A stretch of 64,000 nt of DNA from Pseudomonas shahriarae (GTDB lineage: Bacteria; Pseudomonadota; Gammaproteobacteria; Pseudomonadales; Pseudomonadaceae), in contig NZ_CP077085.1 of the NCBI RefSeq assembly GCF_014268455.2, positions 2,645,001 through 2,709,000 on the forward strand, read 5' to 3'. Positions within the stretch are counted from its first letter, which is position 1; every line of letters begins with the position of its first letter. Shown piece by piece: positions 1-8,662 of this stretch. A program made the translations under genes and the position numbers. The notes under the pieces are model-generated. The model did no database searches, was not told the origin of the DNA, and was given only the letters and a program-made list of their open reading frames with translations.

Positions 1-1
1 G

Positions 2-1480
2 CAGGCCCAGGGCGTGCGCAAGGGCGATCGCGTGGCGTTGATGATGCCCAACTGCTTGCAGTATCCGATCTGCCTGTTGGGCACCATCCTTGCCGGAGCG
101 GTGGTGGTCAACGTCAACCCGTTGTACACCTCCCACGAACTCAAGCACCTGCTCAAGGACAGCGGCGCCGAGACCGTGGTGATCTTCGAGAACTTCGCGC
201 ATACCCTGGAAAAAGTCGTGGCCGGCAGCACGGTCAAGCGCGTGGTCATTGCGGCCATCGGCGACCTGCTCGGCACCTTCAAGGGCGCGGCGATGAACTT
301 CATCCTGCGCCGGGTGCAGAAGCAGGTGCCGGCCTACAACCTGCCGGGTGCACTGCGTTTCAACCAGACGCTCAAGCAGGGCCGGGGCCTGACCCATACG
401 CCGGTGCCGCTGGCGCGTGAAGAACTGGCGTTCCTGCAATACACCGGCGGCACCACCGGCGATGCCAAGGGCGTGATGCTCAGCCACCGCAATATCATCG
501 CCAACCTGTTGCAGGCCAAGGCGTGGGTGGGTGATCAACTGGACCAGAACCAGCAGGAAACCAACGTCACCTTGTTGCCGCTGTACCACATCTTTTCCCT
601 GACCGTGAATTGCCTGATGTTCATGTGCCTGGGCGGGCGCAATATCCTGATCGCCAACCCACGGGACGTGAAGCGGGTGCAGATGATCCTGCGCAAGGAG
701 CGTTTCAACGGCATTGCCGGGGTCAACACGTTGTTCAACGGCTTGCTGGAGAACGCAGAGTTCCGTGCCCGGGACTTTTCCGACCTGCGCCTGGTCATCG
801 CCGGCGGCATGGCCACGCACACCGCGGTGGCCAAGCGCTGGAAGGAAGTCACCGGGCTGCCGATCATCGAGGGTTACGGCCTGACGGAGTGCTCGCCGGT
901 GGTGAGCATCAGCCCTATCGACATCTCGCGCATGCGCGAGATGGAATTTACCGGCAGCATCGGCGTGCCACTGCCGTCGACCTGGGTGCGCTTTATTCGC
1001 GAGGACGGTGAACTCGCCGACATCGGTGAACCGGGTGAACTGCAGGTGCGCGGCCCGCAGGTGATGCAGGGCTACTGGCAGCGCCCCAAGGAAACCGCCG
1101 AAGTGCTGGATGCCGAGGGCTGGCTGTCCACCGGGGATATCGGGGTGATGAATGAACAGGGCTTCATCCGCCTGGTGGATCGCAAGAAGGACATGATCCT
1201 GGTGTCGGGTTTCAACGTGTACCCCAATGAAATCGAAGACGTGGTGGCGTTGCACCCGGGCGTTGCGGAAGTGGCGGCGATTGGCGTGGAGGATGGGGTG
1301 ACCGGAGAGAAGGTGAAGATTGTCGTGGTGCGTCGCGACCCCAGCCTGACCCAGGAGCAGCTGTTGGCGCATTGCCGGGAATACCTGACGGGGTACAAAG
1401 TGCCGAAGTTTGTCGAGTTTCGCGTCGAGGAATTGCCCAAGACTACGGTGGGCAAGGTCCTGCGCCGCGCATTGCGCTGA
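2..1480 (+). CDS. fadD: Long-chain-fatty-acid--CoA ligase FadD, 5'-truncated by window edge
   Basis: Activates long-chain fatty acids to acyl-CoA (ATP to AMP plus PPi) at the inner membrane, feeding beta-oxidation. The reading frame is open from base 2; family members are about 560 residues, so roughly 70 N-terminal residues lie outside the window. The GTG at 14 is only an internal valine. Visible motifs: the AMP-binding P-loop YTGGTTGDAKG (about residues 143-153 counted from base 14), the GYGLTECSP adenylate motif, and the C-terminal hinge and linker region (LVDRKKDMILVSGFNVYPNEIE stretch), ending with the catalytic-lysine context KTTVGKVLRR. Pseudomonads usually carry two adjacent fadD paralogues; which one this is cannot be decided without the upstream sequence. 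Confidence 0.95.
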   Translation, partial: QAQGVRKGDRVALMMPNCLQYPICLLGTILAGAVVVNVNPLYTSHELKHLLKDSGAETVVIFENFAHTLEKVVAGSTVKRVVIAAIGDLLGTFKGAAMNFILRRVQKQVPAYNLPGALRFNQTLKQGRGLTHTPVPLAREELAFLQYTGGTTGDAKGVMLSHRNIIANLLQAKAWVGDQLDQNQQETNVTLLPLYHIFSLTVNCLMFMCLGGRNILIANPRDVKRVQMILRKERFNGIAGVNTLFNGLLENAEFRARDFSDLRLVIAGGMATHTAVAKRWKEVTGLPIIEGYGLTECSPVVSISPIDISRMREMEFTGSIGVPLPSTWVRFIREDGELADIGEPGELQVRGPQVMQGYWQRPKETAEVLDAEGWLSTGDIGVMNEQGFIRLVDRKKDMILVSGFNVYPNEIEDVVALHPGVAEVAAIGVEDGVTGEKVKIVVVRRDPSLTQEQLLAHCREYLTGYKVPKFVEFRVEELPKTTVGKVLRRALR

Positions 1481-1496
1481 CTTGATGCGGTCTAAT

Positions 1497-1524
1497 GGGG
1501 GAGCGGGCTTGCCCGCGATGACGG
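1497..1524 (+). repeat. Single REP element
   Basis: A solitary copy of the pseudomonad REP core (gagcgggcttgcccgcgatg) lies just after the fadD stop. No inverted partner follows within 100 bases, so it is a single REP rather than a REPIN. It may act as a 3' stabiliser or terminator-like hairpin for fadD. Confidence 0.7.
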
Positions 1525-1697
1525 AGTGCTAGTCAATACATTTGCTGACTGACAGCCTGCCATTGCGGCATGATTAGCTACACAACTCTCTTTTCGGTAT
1601 GTGTACATATCCGTTGCTGCGGTTACGGCCACTTAGGGTTCCGCCCTTACGGCGGCTCACTTTGGAAGAGCGCCAAAGTAAGCAAAGCGCTCTTGCC

Positions 1698-3000
1698 GGT
1701 ATGACTCACCCACATGGGTTACAAATCAGTTCACGCACATAGGTAACAGTTATTAACTGGCAGGGTCGATTTTGTGAGGATCTGACCATGCCCTGGGAAG
1801 AGCTGAAACCTATGGACCTCAAAGTGATGTTCATCGCCGCCTATTTGGCTGAAAGAGATACCTTTAGCCAGCTGTGCCGCGACTACCAGGTCAGTCGGAA
1901 GACTGGCTACAAATGGGTCGAGCGGTACGAGGCTGAAGGGCCCAGAGGGCTCGAAGAGCGTAGCCGGTGCCGGCACAATCAAACCTATGTTGTGCCTCTT
2001 GCTATCAGGCAAGCAATTATCGAGCTTCGTTCTATCGGGGAGACTATTCCCGGGCCGAAGAAGATTCAGAACGACTTGCGCCAGCGTTTTCCCGGGCAGG
2101 ATCCACCCTCGAAAACAACCATTTACAACATCCTCAAGGCCGCTGATCTGATTGCACCTCGACGTGTGCGTCAGCGCGTGGCTGTCTATCCAAAGCCCCT
2201 GTGCAAGGTAGAAACCCCAAATCAGCTCTTTAGCGCTGACTACAAGGGGCAGTTTCTGACAGGGGCCGGAGTGTGGTGTTATCCGCTGACGATCATGGAC
2301 CATGCCAGCCGCTTTCTACTGGCCTGCCAGGGCATGCGCAATACCAACTTCAAAGAAACCCAACAAACCTTCGAGCGTGTTTTTCGCGAGTATGGCTTGC
2401 CTGAACGTATTCGGACCGACAACGGCATACCGTTTGCCAGCACGGGCCGTGCAGGGTTATCACAGCTGTCGATCTGGTGGCTGCGGTTGGGGATTATCCC
2501 TGAGCGAATTGAGCCCGGCCGCCCAGATCAGAATGGGCGCCATGAAAGGATGCACCGAACCCTGAAAAGCACTTTGCCCCAACCAGCGGCGATTGCTTGG
2601 GAAGCTCAGCAGAAACACTTTGATCGCTTTATGCAGCACTATAATCATGAGCGAGGGCACGAGGCGCTTGGCCAGAAAACACCAGCCTCATGTTATTTGC
2701 CCTCACCCCGCGCTTACCCGGAAAAGCTGCCTGAAATGGGGTATGCGAGCCACGTGGAGTGTTACCTGGCTGATAGTAATGGAATCATCAATCGAGCAGG
2801 TCTTAGGATCTACATAGGCAATCTGCTCAAGCATCAGACCATTGGAATGGAGCTAATTCGAGATGATGTCTGGGAGGTGATCTTCGGGCCTGTGATCCTA
2901 GGCCGTGTCGATGCTAGAGACGCAAAGAACGGGTATGTTTCAATCAAAGTGTCACCTATGTGAATGCACTTTTTTGTAACCTATGTGGTTGTCCCGTACA
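1698..3000 (+). mobile_element. IS481-family insertion sequence, apparently intact (about 1.30 kb)
   Basis: One transposase gene is flanked by imperfect inverted repeats of about 45-50 bases. The left end (1698-1748) and the reverse complement of the right end (2950-3000) align through CCACATRGGTTACAAA and CACATAGGTRACA. The right end finishes in ACA, as is common in this family. The bases TGCC occur just before (1694-1697) and just after (3001-3004), a possible 4-bp target duplication. Joining the flanks restores the sequence of the uninterrupted repeat copy at 25900 apart from one C, which supports these boundaries to within one or two bases. Confidence 0.85.
1788..2963 (+). CDS. IS481-family transposase (DDE integrase core)
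   Basis: This 391-residue transposase catalyses cut or copy transfer of the element that carries it. The N-terminus has a helix-turn-helix of the type FSQLCRDYQVSRKTGYKWVERY (about 26-47), used to bind the terminal repeats. The rve-type catalytic core follows, with the first Asp in FSADYKG (D151), the second in RIRTDNG (D211) and the Glu in QNGRHERMHRTL (E253). All three acidic residues are present and the frame is unbroken, so the element could still be active. The start ATG is the first in frame after the left inverted repeat and is preceded by gtgaggatctgacc. The stop lies inside the right terminal repeat region. Confidence 0.92.
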   Translation: MPWEELKPMDLKVMFIAAYLAERDTFSQLCRDYQVSRKTGYKWVERYEAEGPRGLEERSRCRHNQTYVVPLAIRQAIIELRSIGETIPGPKKIQNDLRQRFPGQDPPSKTTIYNILKAADLIAPRRVRQRVAVYPKPLCKVETPNQLFSADYKGQFLTGAGVWCYPLTIMDHASRFLLACQGMRNTNFKETQQTFERVFREYGLPERIRTDNGIPFASTGRAGLSQLSIWWLRLGIIPERIEPGRPDQNGRHERMHRTLKSTLPQPAAIAWEAQQKHFDRFMQHYNHERGHEALGQKTPASCYLPSPRAYPEKLPEMGYASHVECYLADSNGIINRAGLRIYIGNLLKHQTIGMELIRDDVWEVIFGPVILGRVDARDAKNGYVSIKVSPM

Positions 3001-3240
3001 TGCCCACCACTCGGTGCCTCGCCTAGGCTCGGCATGCCCGCAGTCAGGCATTGCTCCGTGGGCCCGCCGCGATCGGCCATCCCTGGCCGTGTCGCGGCTA
3101 CCCCGGCATCCATGCCGGGGTGCCCACTGCGCAATGCCTGCCTGCGGCCATCGTGGTTTAACGGGGCGCCTGAGATCAAGATCAAAAGCCAGATCAAAAG
3201 CAGAGCAACAGCAAAGCCAGAGCGCGAAGCTGCCTTCCCC

Positions 3241-3330
3241 TGTGGGAGCGGGCTTGCCCGCGATGGCGGTGTATCAGTCGATAAATCTATTGGCTGGTAC
3301 ACCGCCATCGCAGGCAAGCCAGCTCCCACA
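3241..3330. repeat. REPIN at the centre of palindromic repeat copy 1
   Basis: Two REP sequences face each other: tgtgggagcgggcttgcccg at 3241 and its partner ggcaagccagctcccaca ending at 3330. The spacer between them is about 35 bases. The arrangement matches the REPINs elsewhere in the window. Confidence 0.85.
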
Positions 3331-3736
3331 GGTACACGCGCACGCCTCGACGATCAGGTCGGCTGTCAGGCCGCCTCGCTTTGCTTGTGATTTTGATCTT
3401 AGGCGCCCCGTTAAACCACGCTGGCCGTCATCCGATATTGATTTGGGGGGTAACCCGGCAGGACGCCGGGTTAGCCGCGCTGGGCCATGGATGGCCCATC
3501 GCGGCGGCCCCCCAAATCAATGTCGGATGACGGGCACACCGAGCCTGGGCGAGGTGCCGAGTGGTGGGGCAAGAGCGCTTTGCTTACTTTGGCGCTCTTT
3601 TCCAAAGTGAGCCGCCGTAAGGGCGGAACCAATAGCCGCCGTAACCGCAGCAACGGATATGTACACAACCCCAGAAGAGAGTTGTATAGCTACCTATGCC
3701 CATCGCGAACAAGCCCACATCAATCGGTGCAGGTCT

Positions 3737-4852
3737 TTAAATTTCGCTCACGTTGACCCACCGCTCCTCCCGCGCCGCCAGCCGAAGCGCTGTCGCCAAC
3801 CGCTCCACCTCCCACGCCGCTTCAAAATCAGTACCCGCGGCACCTTGCCCGGCCAGGGCCATGATCAACTCCTGCACTTCCAGGGTTTTCAGTTCGTTGT
3901 ACCCCAACTGATGCCCCGCCGCCGGGCTGAACGCGGCATAGCCGGGCAGGGCGGGGCCCGCCAGTAAACGCTGGAACCCCTGTTCACCGGCGCGAAACAG
4001 GCGCAACTCATTCAATCGCTCCTGATCGAACGCCAGGGTGCCGTGTGTGCCGCTGATCTCGAAGCTCAAGTGATTCTTGTAGCCGTGCTTGAGCCAACTG
4101 CTGCTGACGGTGCCGCGTGCGCCATTGGCAAAACGCAGCAAGGCATGTACCTGATCATCCACCGCAATCGAACGCCACTCGGTACTGCCAGGGCTGGCCG
4201 GGCGTTGGGCGTGGACGGTCTGGCTGTCGGCGCACACCTTGCTCACATCGCCCACCAGATAACGCGCCATCGCCAGCAGATGACTGCCCAGGTCCGCCAG
4301 GGCGCCGCCGGCATGCTCCACCTCACAGCGCCAGGACCAGGGCGACGCCGGGTCGGCCATAAAGTCTTCACTGAACTCGCCCTGGAAACTGATGATCTGC
4401 CCCAACTCGCCCGCGTCGATCATCTGTCGCGCCAGGGCGATCATCGGGTTGTGCTGGTAGTTGTAGCCGACCCGAGTCACCACTCCAGCCTCGTAGGCGG
4501 CGAGGCGCATGGCGTCGGCTTGCTGCAGGCTGGTCGCCAGGGGTTTTTCGCAATACACCGCCTTGCCCGCCGCCAGTGCGGCCATGGCCATGGGGTAGTG
4601 CAGGTGGTTGGGGGTGGTGATAGCGACGAGGTCCACGTGCGGGTTATCAATCAATTGTTGCCAGTCGCCATGGGCCTGGGCAAAGCCCCAGGCGCTGGCG
4701 CAACGTTGCGCGCGCTTGGTATCGGCATCGGCCAGGGCCGCCAGCGTCAGGTTGAAGGGAAGCTCAAACACCGCACGGGCGTTATTGAACGCCAGTGCGT
4801 GGGCACGGCCCATGAAGCCTGTACCGATCAGGCCGATTCCGAGTGAGCGCAT
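3737..4852 (-). CDS. Gfo/Idh/MocA-family NAD(P)-dependent oxidoreductase
   Basis: A probable cytoplasmic dehydrogenase of 371 residues acting on a sugar, inositol or related polyol. The N-terminal Rossmann fold shows GLIGTGFMGRAHA (Gly10, Gly12, Gly15), then the family signature YCEKPLA (EKP at 102-104). The C-terminal alpha/beta domain carries ADLGSHLLAMARY, where D187 and H191 fit the family's DxxxH catalytic region. The start is supported by AAAGGA nine bases upstream. The gene stands alone and is transcribed away from the YCF48/RND pair. The substrate cannot be read from sequence. The AT-rich upstream DNA holds two related GAATAAAAAT motifs that may be operators. Confidence 0.9.
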   Translation of the reverse strand: MRSLGIGLIGTGFMGRAHALAFNNARAVFELPFNLTLAALADADTKRAQRCASAWGFAQAHGDWQQLIDNPHVDLVAITTPNHLHYPMAMAALAAGKAVYCEKPLATSLQQADAMRLAAYEAGVVTRVGYNYQHNPMIALARQMIDAGELGQIISFQGEFSEDFMADPASPWSWRCEVEHAGGALADLGSHLLAMARYLVGDVSKVCADSQTVHAQRPASPGSTEWRSIAVDDQVHALLRFANGARGTVSSSWLKHGYKNHLSFEISGTHGTLAFDQERLNELRLFRAGEQGFQRLLAGPALPGYAAFSPAAGHQLGYNELKTLEVQELIMALAGQGAAGTDFEAAWEVERLATALRLAAREERWVNVSEI

Positions 4853-5165
4853 GGCGGTGGTCCTTTTGAATTATTGTTTCAGGAACGCAATTAATAGAAT
4901 AAAAATTCCCAATGATCAATATATGGAATAAAAATATCGCCTCGCGAATGCGGGCAACTCATCATTTCAGCGAATGCAGCTATATTCAGCGCGAGGGCAA
5001 AAGGTCTTTAGTTAACAAAAGATAACGTAGCGCCGATTGTCAGACGATTCGAAAGCCCGATAGGATGGCCCCTGCTTCCTCAAGGGGCTCTAGATTGCAG
5101 GTTTGCGCACTGCGAACACCCTGGAAGGTGTTACGACCTAACAATAATAAATGGGAGAAAGGTCT
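4853..5165. promoter_or_regulatory. Divergent intergenic promoter region with tandem GGAATAAAAAT-like motifs
   Basis: A gene-free stretch of 313 bases, clearly AT-richer than its surroundings at 4865-4945. It contains gaataaaaattcc at 4897-4909 and ggaataaaaatatc at 4925-4938, about 28 bases (near three helical turns) apart. The first is a small palindrome (GAAT-N4/5-ATTC). They lie 45-85 bases before the oxidoreductase start. Such elements resemble operators of RpiR-type sugar or inositol regulators, but no regulator gene is adjacent, so this is inference. The right half should hold the promoter for the gene at 5166. Confidence 0.35.
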
Positions 5166-6221
5166 ATGAGTGAGCCTGTCATGGGTGTGGGTTTTTGCCG
5201 CCCGCTCGCGTCGCGCAAGGTCGCGGTGCTGGCCACAGCGCTCTCGCTGCTGGGGGTTGTCGCGTTGTCGACGGCTGCCCAGGCTGCAACCGACGCCGCA
5301 GAACCTGCGGCATTTGCCATTGAATCGCCAAGGGCCGAAAAAGGCCTGATGATCGACGTCGTGCAGGCCGGCAAGCGCCTGGTGGCGGTCGGTGATCGCG
5401 GGCATATCCTCTATTCCGATGATCAGGGCGCCACCTGGGTGCAGGCCAAGGTGCCGACCCGGCAATTGCTCACGGCGGTGTTTTTTATCGACGACCAGCA
5501 TGGCTGGGCGGTCGGGCATGACGCCAAGATCCTCGCCAGCAGCGATGCCGGGGCCACCTGGAGCGAGCAGTTCAAGGACCTCAGCCGCGAAGCTCCGCTG
5601 CTGGACGTGCTGTTCAACGACCCCAACCACGGCTTTGCCGTGGGCGCCTACGGTGCGCTGATCGAGACCACCGACGCGGGCAAGACCTGGGAGGATGTCA
5701 GCGACCGCCTCGACAACGAAGACCAGTACCACCTCAACGCCATTGCCCGGGTCAAGGACGCCGGCCTGTTTATCGTCGGCGAGCAGGGCAGCATGTTCCG
5801 CTCCAGCGACGAGGGGCAGACCTGGGAAAAACTCGAAGGCCCTTACGAGGGCTCGCTGTTTGGCGTGATCGGCACCGCCCAGCCCAAGACCCTGTTGGCC
5901 TACGGTTTGCGCGGCAATCTGTTCCGTTCCACCGATTTTGGCGACACCTGGGAGCCGGTGGCGCTCAAGGCCGCCCGTGGCGCCCTGGAGTTCGGCCTGT
6001 CGGGCGCGACCTTGCTCGACGACGGCACCCTGGTGGTGGTGGGTAACGGCGGCAGCGTGGTGGTCAGCCACGATGATGGCCTGACGTTCAGCGTATTCAA
6101 TCGCCCGGACCGCATTTCACTCTCGGCAGTGACGGCGGCGGGCAATGGCGACTTGATTCTGGTGGGGCAGGGTGGCGTGCGCGTCGCCGAGCCAACCGGC
6201 GCCGAACGCAAAAAACAATAA
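5166..6221 (+). CDS. Secreted YCF48/BNR-repeat beta-propeller protein
   Basis: A 351-residue propeller protein exported to the periplasm. The N-terminus has a positively charged start, a hydrophobic stretch (VAVLATALSLLGVVAL) and an AQA-type cleavage site near residue 40. The rest holds repeated blades with the BNR-like signature SxDxGxTW (SDDQGATW, SSDAGATW, TTDAGKTW, SSDEGQTW, STDFGDTW). An in-frame ATG at 5151 overlaps the ribosome-binding site GGGAGAAAGG, so 5166 is the better start. It is followed after 15 bases by an RND transporter. In proteobacteria this pair is commonly adjacent, suggesting that the propeller is a periplasmic partner of the transporter. The substrate is unknown. Confidence 0.85.
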   Translation: MSEPVMGVGFCRPLASRKVAVLATALSLLGVVALSTAAQAATDAAEPAAFAIESPRAEKGLMIDVVQAGKRLVAVGDRGHILYSDDQGATWVQAKVPTRQLLTAVFFIDDQHGWAVGHDAKILASSDAGATWSEQFKDLSREAPLLDVLFNDPNHGFAVGAYGALIETTDAGKTWEDVSDRLDNEDQYHLNAIARVKDAGLFIVGEQGSMFRSSDEGQTWEKLEGPYEGSLFGVIGTAQPKTLLAYGLRGNLFRSTDFGDTWEPVALKAARGALEFGLSGATLLDDGTLVVVGNGGSVVVSHDDGLTFSVFNRPDRISLSAVTAAGNGDLILVGQGGVRVAEPTGAERKKQ

Positions 6222-6236
6222 GAAGGCGGGGACAGA

Positions 6237-8612
6237 ATGAGCAGTCATCACAACGATAAAGCGACCTTTCTTGAGCGCCTGATCTTCAATAACCGCCCGG
6301 CAGTGATCGTCATCTGCCTGCTGGTGAGCATCTTCCTGTTCTGGCAGGCGATGTTGATTCGCCCGTCCACCAGCTTTGAAAAAATGATCCCCCTGCAACA
6401 CCCCTTCATCGTAAAGATGATGGAGCACCGCAACGACCTGGCGAACCTGGGCAACACCGTGCGCATCGCGGTGGAGGCCAAGGACGGTGACATCTTCTCC
6501 AAGGAGTACATGGAGACCCTGCGCCAGATCAACGACGAAGTGTTCTACATCTCCGGTGTCGACCGCTCCGGGCTCAAGTCCCTGTGGAGCCCCAGCGTAC
6601 GCTGGACCGAAGTGACCGAGGAGGGCTTTGCCGGCGGCGAAGTGATCCCGCAGAGCTACAACGGCTCGCCGGAAAGCCTCGACCAGTTGCGCAACAACGT
6701 GCTCAAGTCCGGCCAGGTCGGGCGCCTGGTGGCCAACGACTTCAAGTCGAGCATCGTCGATATCCCGCTGCTGGAGTCCTACCCGGACCCGCAGGACCAG
6801 GGCAAGTTGCTGGCCCTGGACTACCAGAAGTTTTCCCACGAACTGGAAGACAAGATCCGCACCAAGTTCCAGGAGCAGAACCCCAACGTCCAGATCCATA
6901 TCGTCGGGTTCGCCAAGAAGGTCGGCGACCTGATCGACGGCTTGATCATGGTGGTGCTGTTCTTCGGTGTCGCGTTCGTGATCACCCTGGTGCTGCTGCT
7001 GTGGTTCACCAACTGCGTGCGCAGCACCATCGCAGTGTTGATCACCACACTGGTGGCGGTGGTCTGGCAACTGGGCTTGATGCACTTTTTCGGGTTCGGC
7101 CTGGATCCGTACTCGATGCTGGTGCCGTTCCTGATCTTCGCCATCGGCATTTCCCACGGCGTGCAGAAGATCAACGGCATCGCCCTGCAATCCAGTGAGG
7201 CCGACAACGCCCTGACGGCAGCCCGCCGCACGTTCCGGCAACTGTTCCTGCCGGGGATGATCGCGATCCTCGCGGATGCGGTCGGCTTTATCACCCTGCT
7301 GATCATCGACATCGGCGTGATCCGTGAACTGGCCTTCGGCGCTTCCATTGGTGTGGCGGTGATCGTGTTCACCAACCTGATCCTGCTGCCGGTCGCGATC
7401 TCCTATGTGGGCATCAGCAAACGCGCGATTGCCAAGAGCAAAAAGGACGCCAACCGCGACCATCCGTTCTGGCGCCTGTTGTCGAACTTCGCCAGCCCGA
7501 AAGTCGCGCCGATCTCCGTCGCCCTGGCCGTGATCGCCTTTGGTGGCGGTCTGTGGTACAGCCAGAACCTGAAGATCGGCGACCTCGACCAGGGCGCCCC
7601 GGAACTGCGCCCGGATTCGCGCTACAACAAAGACAACAACTTCATCATCAGCAACTACTCCACCAGCTCCGATGTGCTGGTGGTGATGGTCAAGACCAAG
7701 GCAGAAGGCTGCTCGCGCTACGAAGCCATGGCACCCATCGACCAGTTGATGTGGAAGATGCAGAACACCGAGGGGGTGCAGTCGGCGATCTCCCTGGTGA
7801 CCGTGTCCAAGCAGATGATCAAGGGTATGAACGAGGGCAACCTGAAATGGGAAACCCTGTCGCGTAACCCGGATGTGTTGAACAACTCCATCGCCCGTGC
7901 CGATGGCCTGTACAACAACAATTGCTCCCTGGCGCCGGTGCTGGTGTTCCTCAACGACCACAAGGCCGAGACCCTCGACCGTGCGGTGCATGCGGTGCAG
8001 GACTTCGCCAAGGAAAACAACAAGGAAGGCCTGGAGTTCATCCTCGCCGCCGGCAACGCCGGGATCGAAGCGGCCACCAACGAAGTGATCAAGGAAGCCG
8101 AGCTGACCATCCTGATCCTGGTCTACCTGTGCGTGGCGACCATGTGCATGATCACCTTCCGCTCCTGGGCGGCGACCCTGTGCATCGTGCTGCCGCTGGT
8201 ACTGACCTCGGTGCTGGGCAACGCGCTGATGGCGTTCATGGGCATCGGCGTCAAGGTCGCGACCCTGCCGGTGGTGGCGCTGGGGGTGGGGATTGGCGTG
8301 GACTACGGCATCTACATCTACAGCCGCCTGGAAAGCTTCCTGCGCGCCGGTCTGCCGTTGCAGGAAGCCTATTACCAGACCCTCAAATCCACCGGTAAAG
8401 CAGTACTGTTCACCGGCCTGTGCCTGGCGATCGGCGTGTGCACCTGGATCTTCTCGGCCATCAAGTTCCAGGCCGATATGGGCCTGATGCTGACCTTCAT
8501 GCTGCTGTGGAACATGTTCGGTGCACTGTGGCTGCTGCCGGCACTGGCGCGGTTCCTGATCAAACCGGAGAAACTGGCGGGGCAGAAGGGCAACTCCTTG
8601 TTCGCCCACTGA
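6237..8612 (+). CDS. RND/MMPL-superfamily exporter
   Basis: A 791-residue inner-membrane transporter of the hydrophobe-exporter branch of RND proteins. The layout is two-fold. There is one membrane helix near residues 20-38, a large periplasmic loop, then a block of five helices (about 230-400, including VVLFFGVAFVITLVLLLWF). A second helix-loop-five-helix half ends near residue 775 (LTILILVYLCVATMCMITF, FMLLWNMFGALWLLPALARF). The sequence GVGIGVDYGIYIYSR in the second half is the conserved motif with the membrane-embedded Asp used in proton coupling. It is translationally close to the upstream YCF48-like gene (RBS aaggcgggga). Relatives are often linked to DUF1302/DUF1329 genes; these are absent here. 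Confidence 0.9.
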   Translation: MSSHHNDKATFLERLIFNNRPAVIVICLLVSIFLFWQAMLIRPSTSFEKMIPLQHPFIVKMMEHRNDLANLGNTVRIAVEAKDGDIFSKEYMETLRQINDEVFYISGVDRSGLKSLWSPSVRWTEVTEEGFAGGEVIPQSYNGSPESLDQLRNNVLKSGQVGRLVANDFKSSIVDIPLLESYPDPQDQGKLLALDYQKFSHELEDKIRTKFQEQNPNVQIHIVGFAKKVGDLIDGLIMVVLFFGVAFVITLVLLLWFTNCVRSTIAVLITTLVAVVWQLGLMHFFGFGLDPYSMLVPFLIFAIGISHGVQKINGIALQSSEADNALTAARRTFRQLFLPGMIAILADAVGFITLLIIDIGVIRELAFGASIGVAVIVFTNLILLPVAISYVGISKRAIAKSKKDANRDHPFWRLLSNFASPKVAPISVALAVIAFGGGLWYSQNLKIGDLDQGAPELRPDSRYNKDNNFIISNYSTSSDVLVVMVKTKAEGCSRYEAMAPIDQLMWKMQNTEGVQSAISLVTVSKQMIKGMNEGNLKWETLSRNPDVLNNSIARADGLYNNNCSLAPVLVFLNDHKAETLDRAVHAVQDFAKENNKEGLEFILAAGNAGIEAATNEVIKEAELTILILVYLCVATMCMITFRSWAATLCIVLPLVLTSVLGNALMAFMGIGVKVATLPVVALGVGIGVDYGIYIYSRLESFLRAGLPLQEAYYQTLKSTGKAVLFTGLCLAIGVCTWIFSAIKFQADMGLMLTFMLLWNMFGALWLLPALARFLIKPEKLAGQKGNSLFAH

Positions 8613-8626
8613 CCCAAGAGGCCCCC

Positions 8627-8658
8627 CTGTGGCGAGTGGGCAATTCCGCTCGCCACAG
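8627..8658. terminator. Convergent stem-loop between RND gene and giant gene
   Basis: A perfect 10-base stem (ctgtggcgag / ctcgccacag) sits between the two converging stop codons. It lies inside a longer complementarity of gcccccctg with cagggggc. There is no T-run on either strand, so it may be a weak or Rho-assisted bidirectional terminator. Confidence 0.4.
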
Positions 8659-8662
8659 CCGG

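Larger units (their letters stand above)
1575..3692. repeat. Large imperfect palindromic repeat, copy 1, interrupted by an IS
   Basis: The outer ends are inverted repeats: tagctacacaactctctt from 1575, and its near reverse complement ending at 3692. Inside these, the left arm reads inward through tgtacatatccgttgctgcgg, ccgcccttacggcgg and the gcgctcttgcc stretch; the right arm mirrors it from 3540 to 3670. The interior (3001-3240) is nearly identical to 25908-26140, so this is a second copy of the element at 25755-26622. Without the IS it is about 0.81 kb. A REPIN sits at its centre (3241-3330). No plausible gene is seen in it; the short open frames are products of palindromic GC-rich sequence. 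Confidence 0.8.

Noticed and set aside
2960..3756. Short open frames inside the palindromic repeat (also at 25719-26766)
   Set aside because: The same frames appear in both repeat copies and on both strands as a result of the palindrome; no start signals or domains are present.
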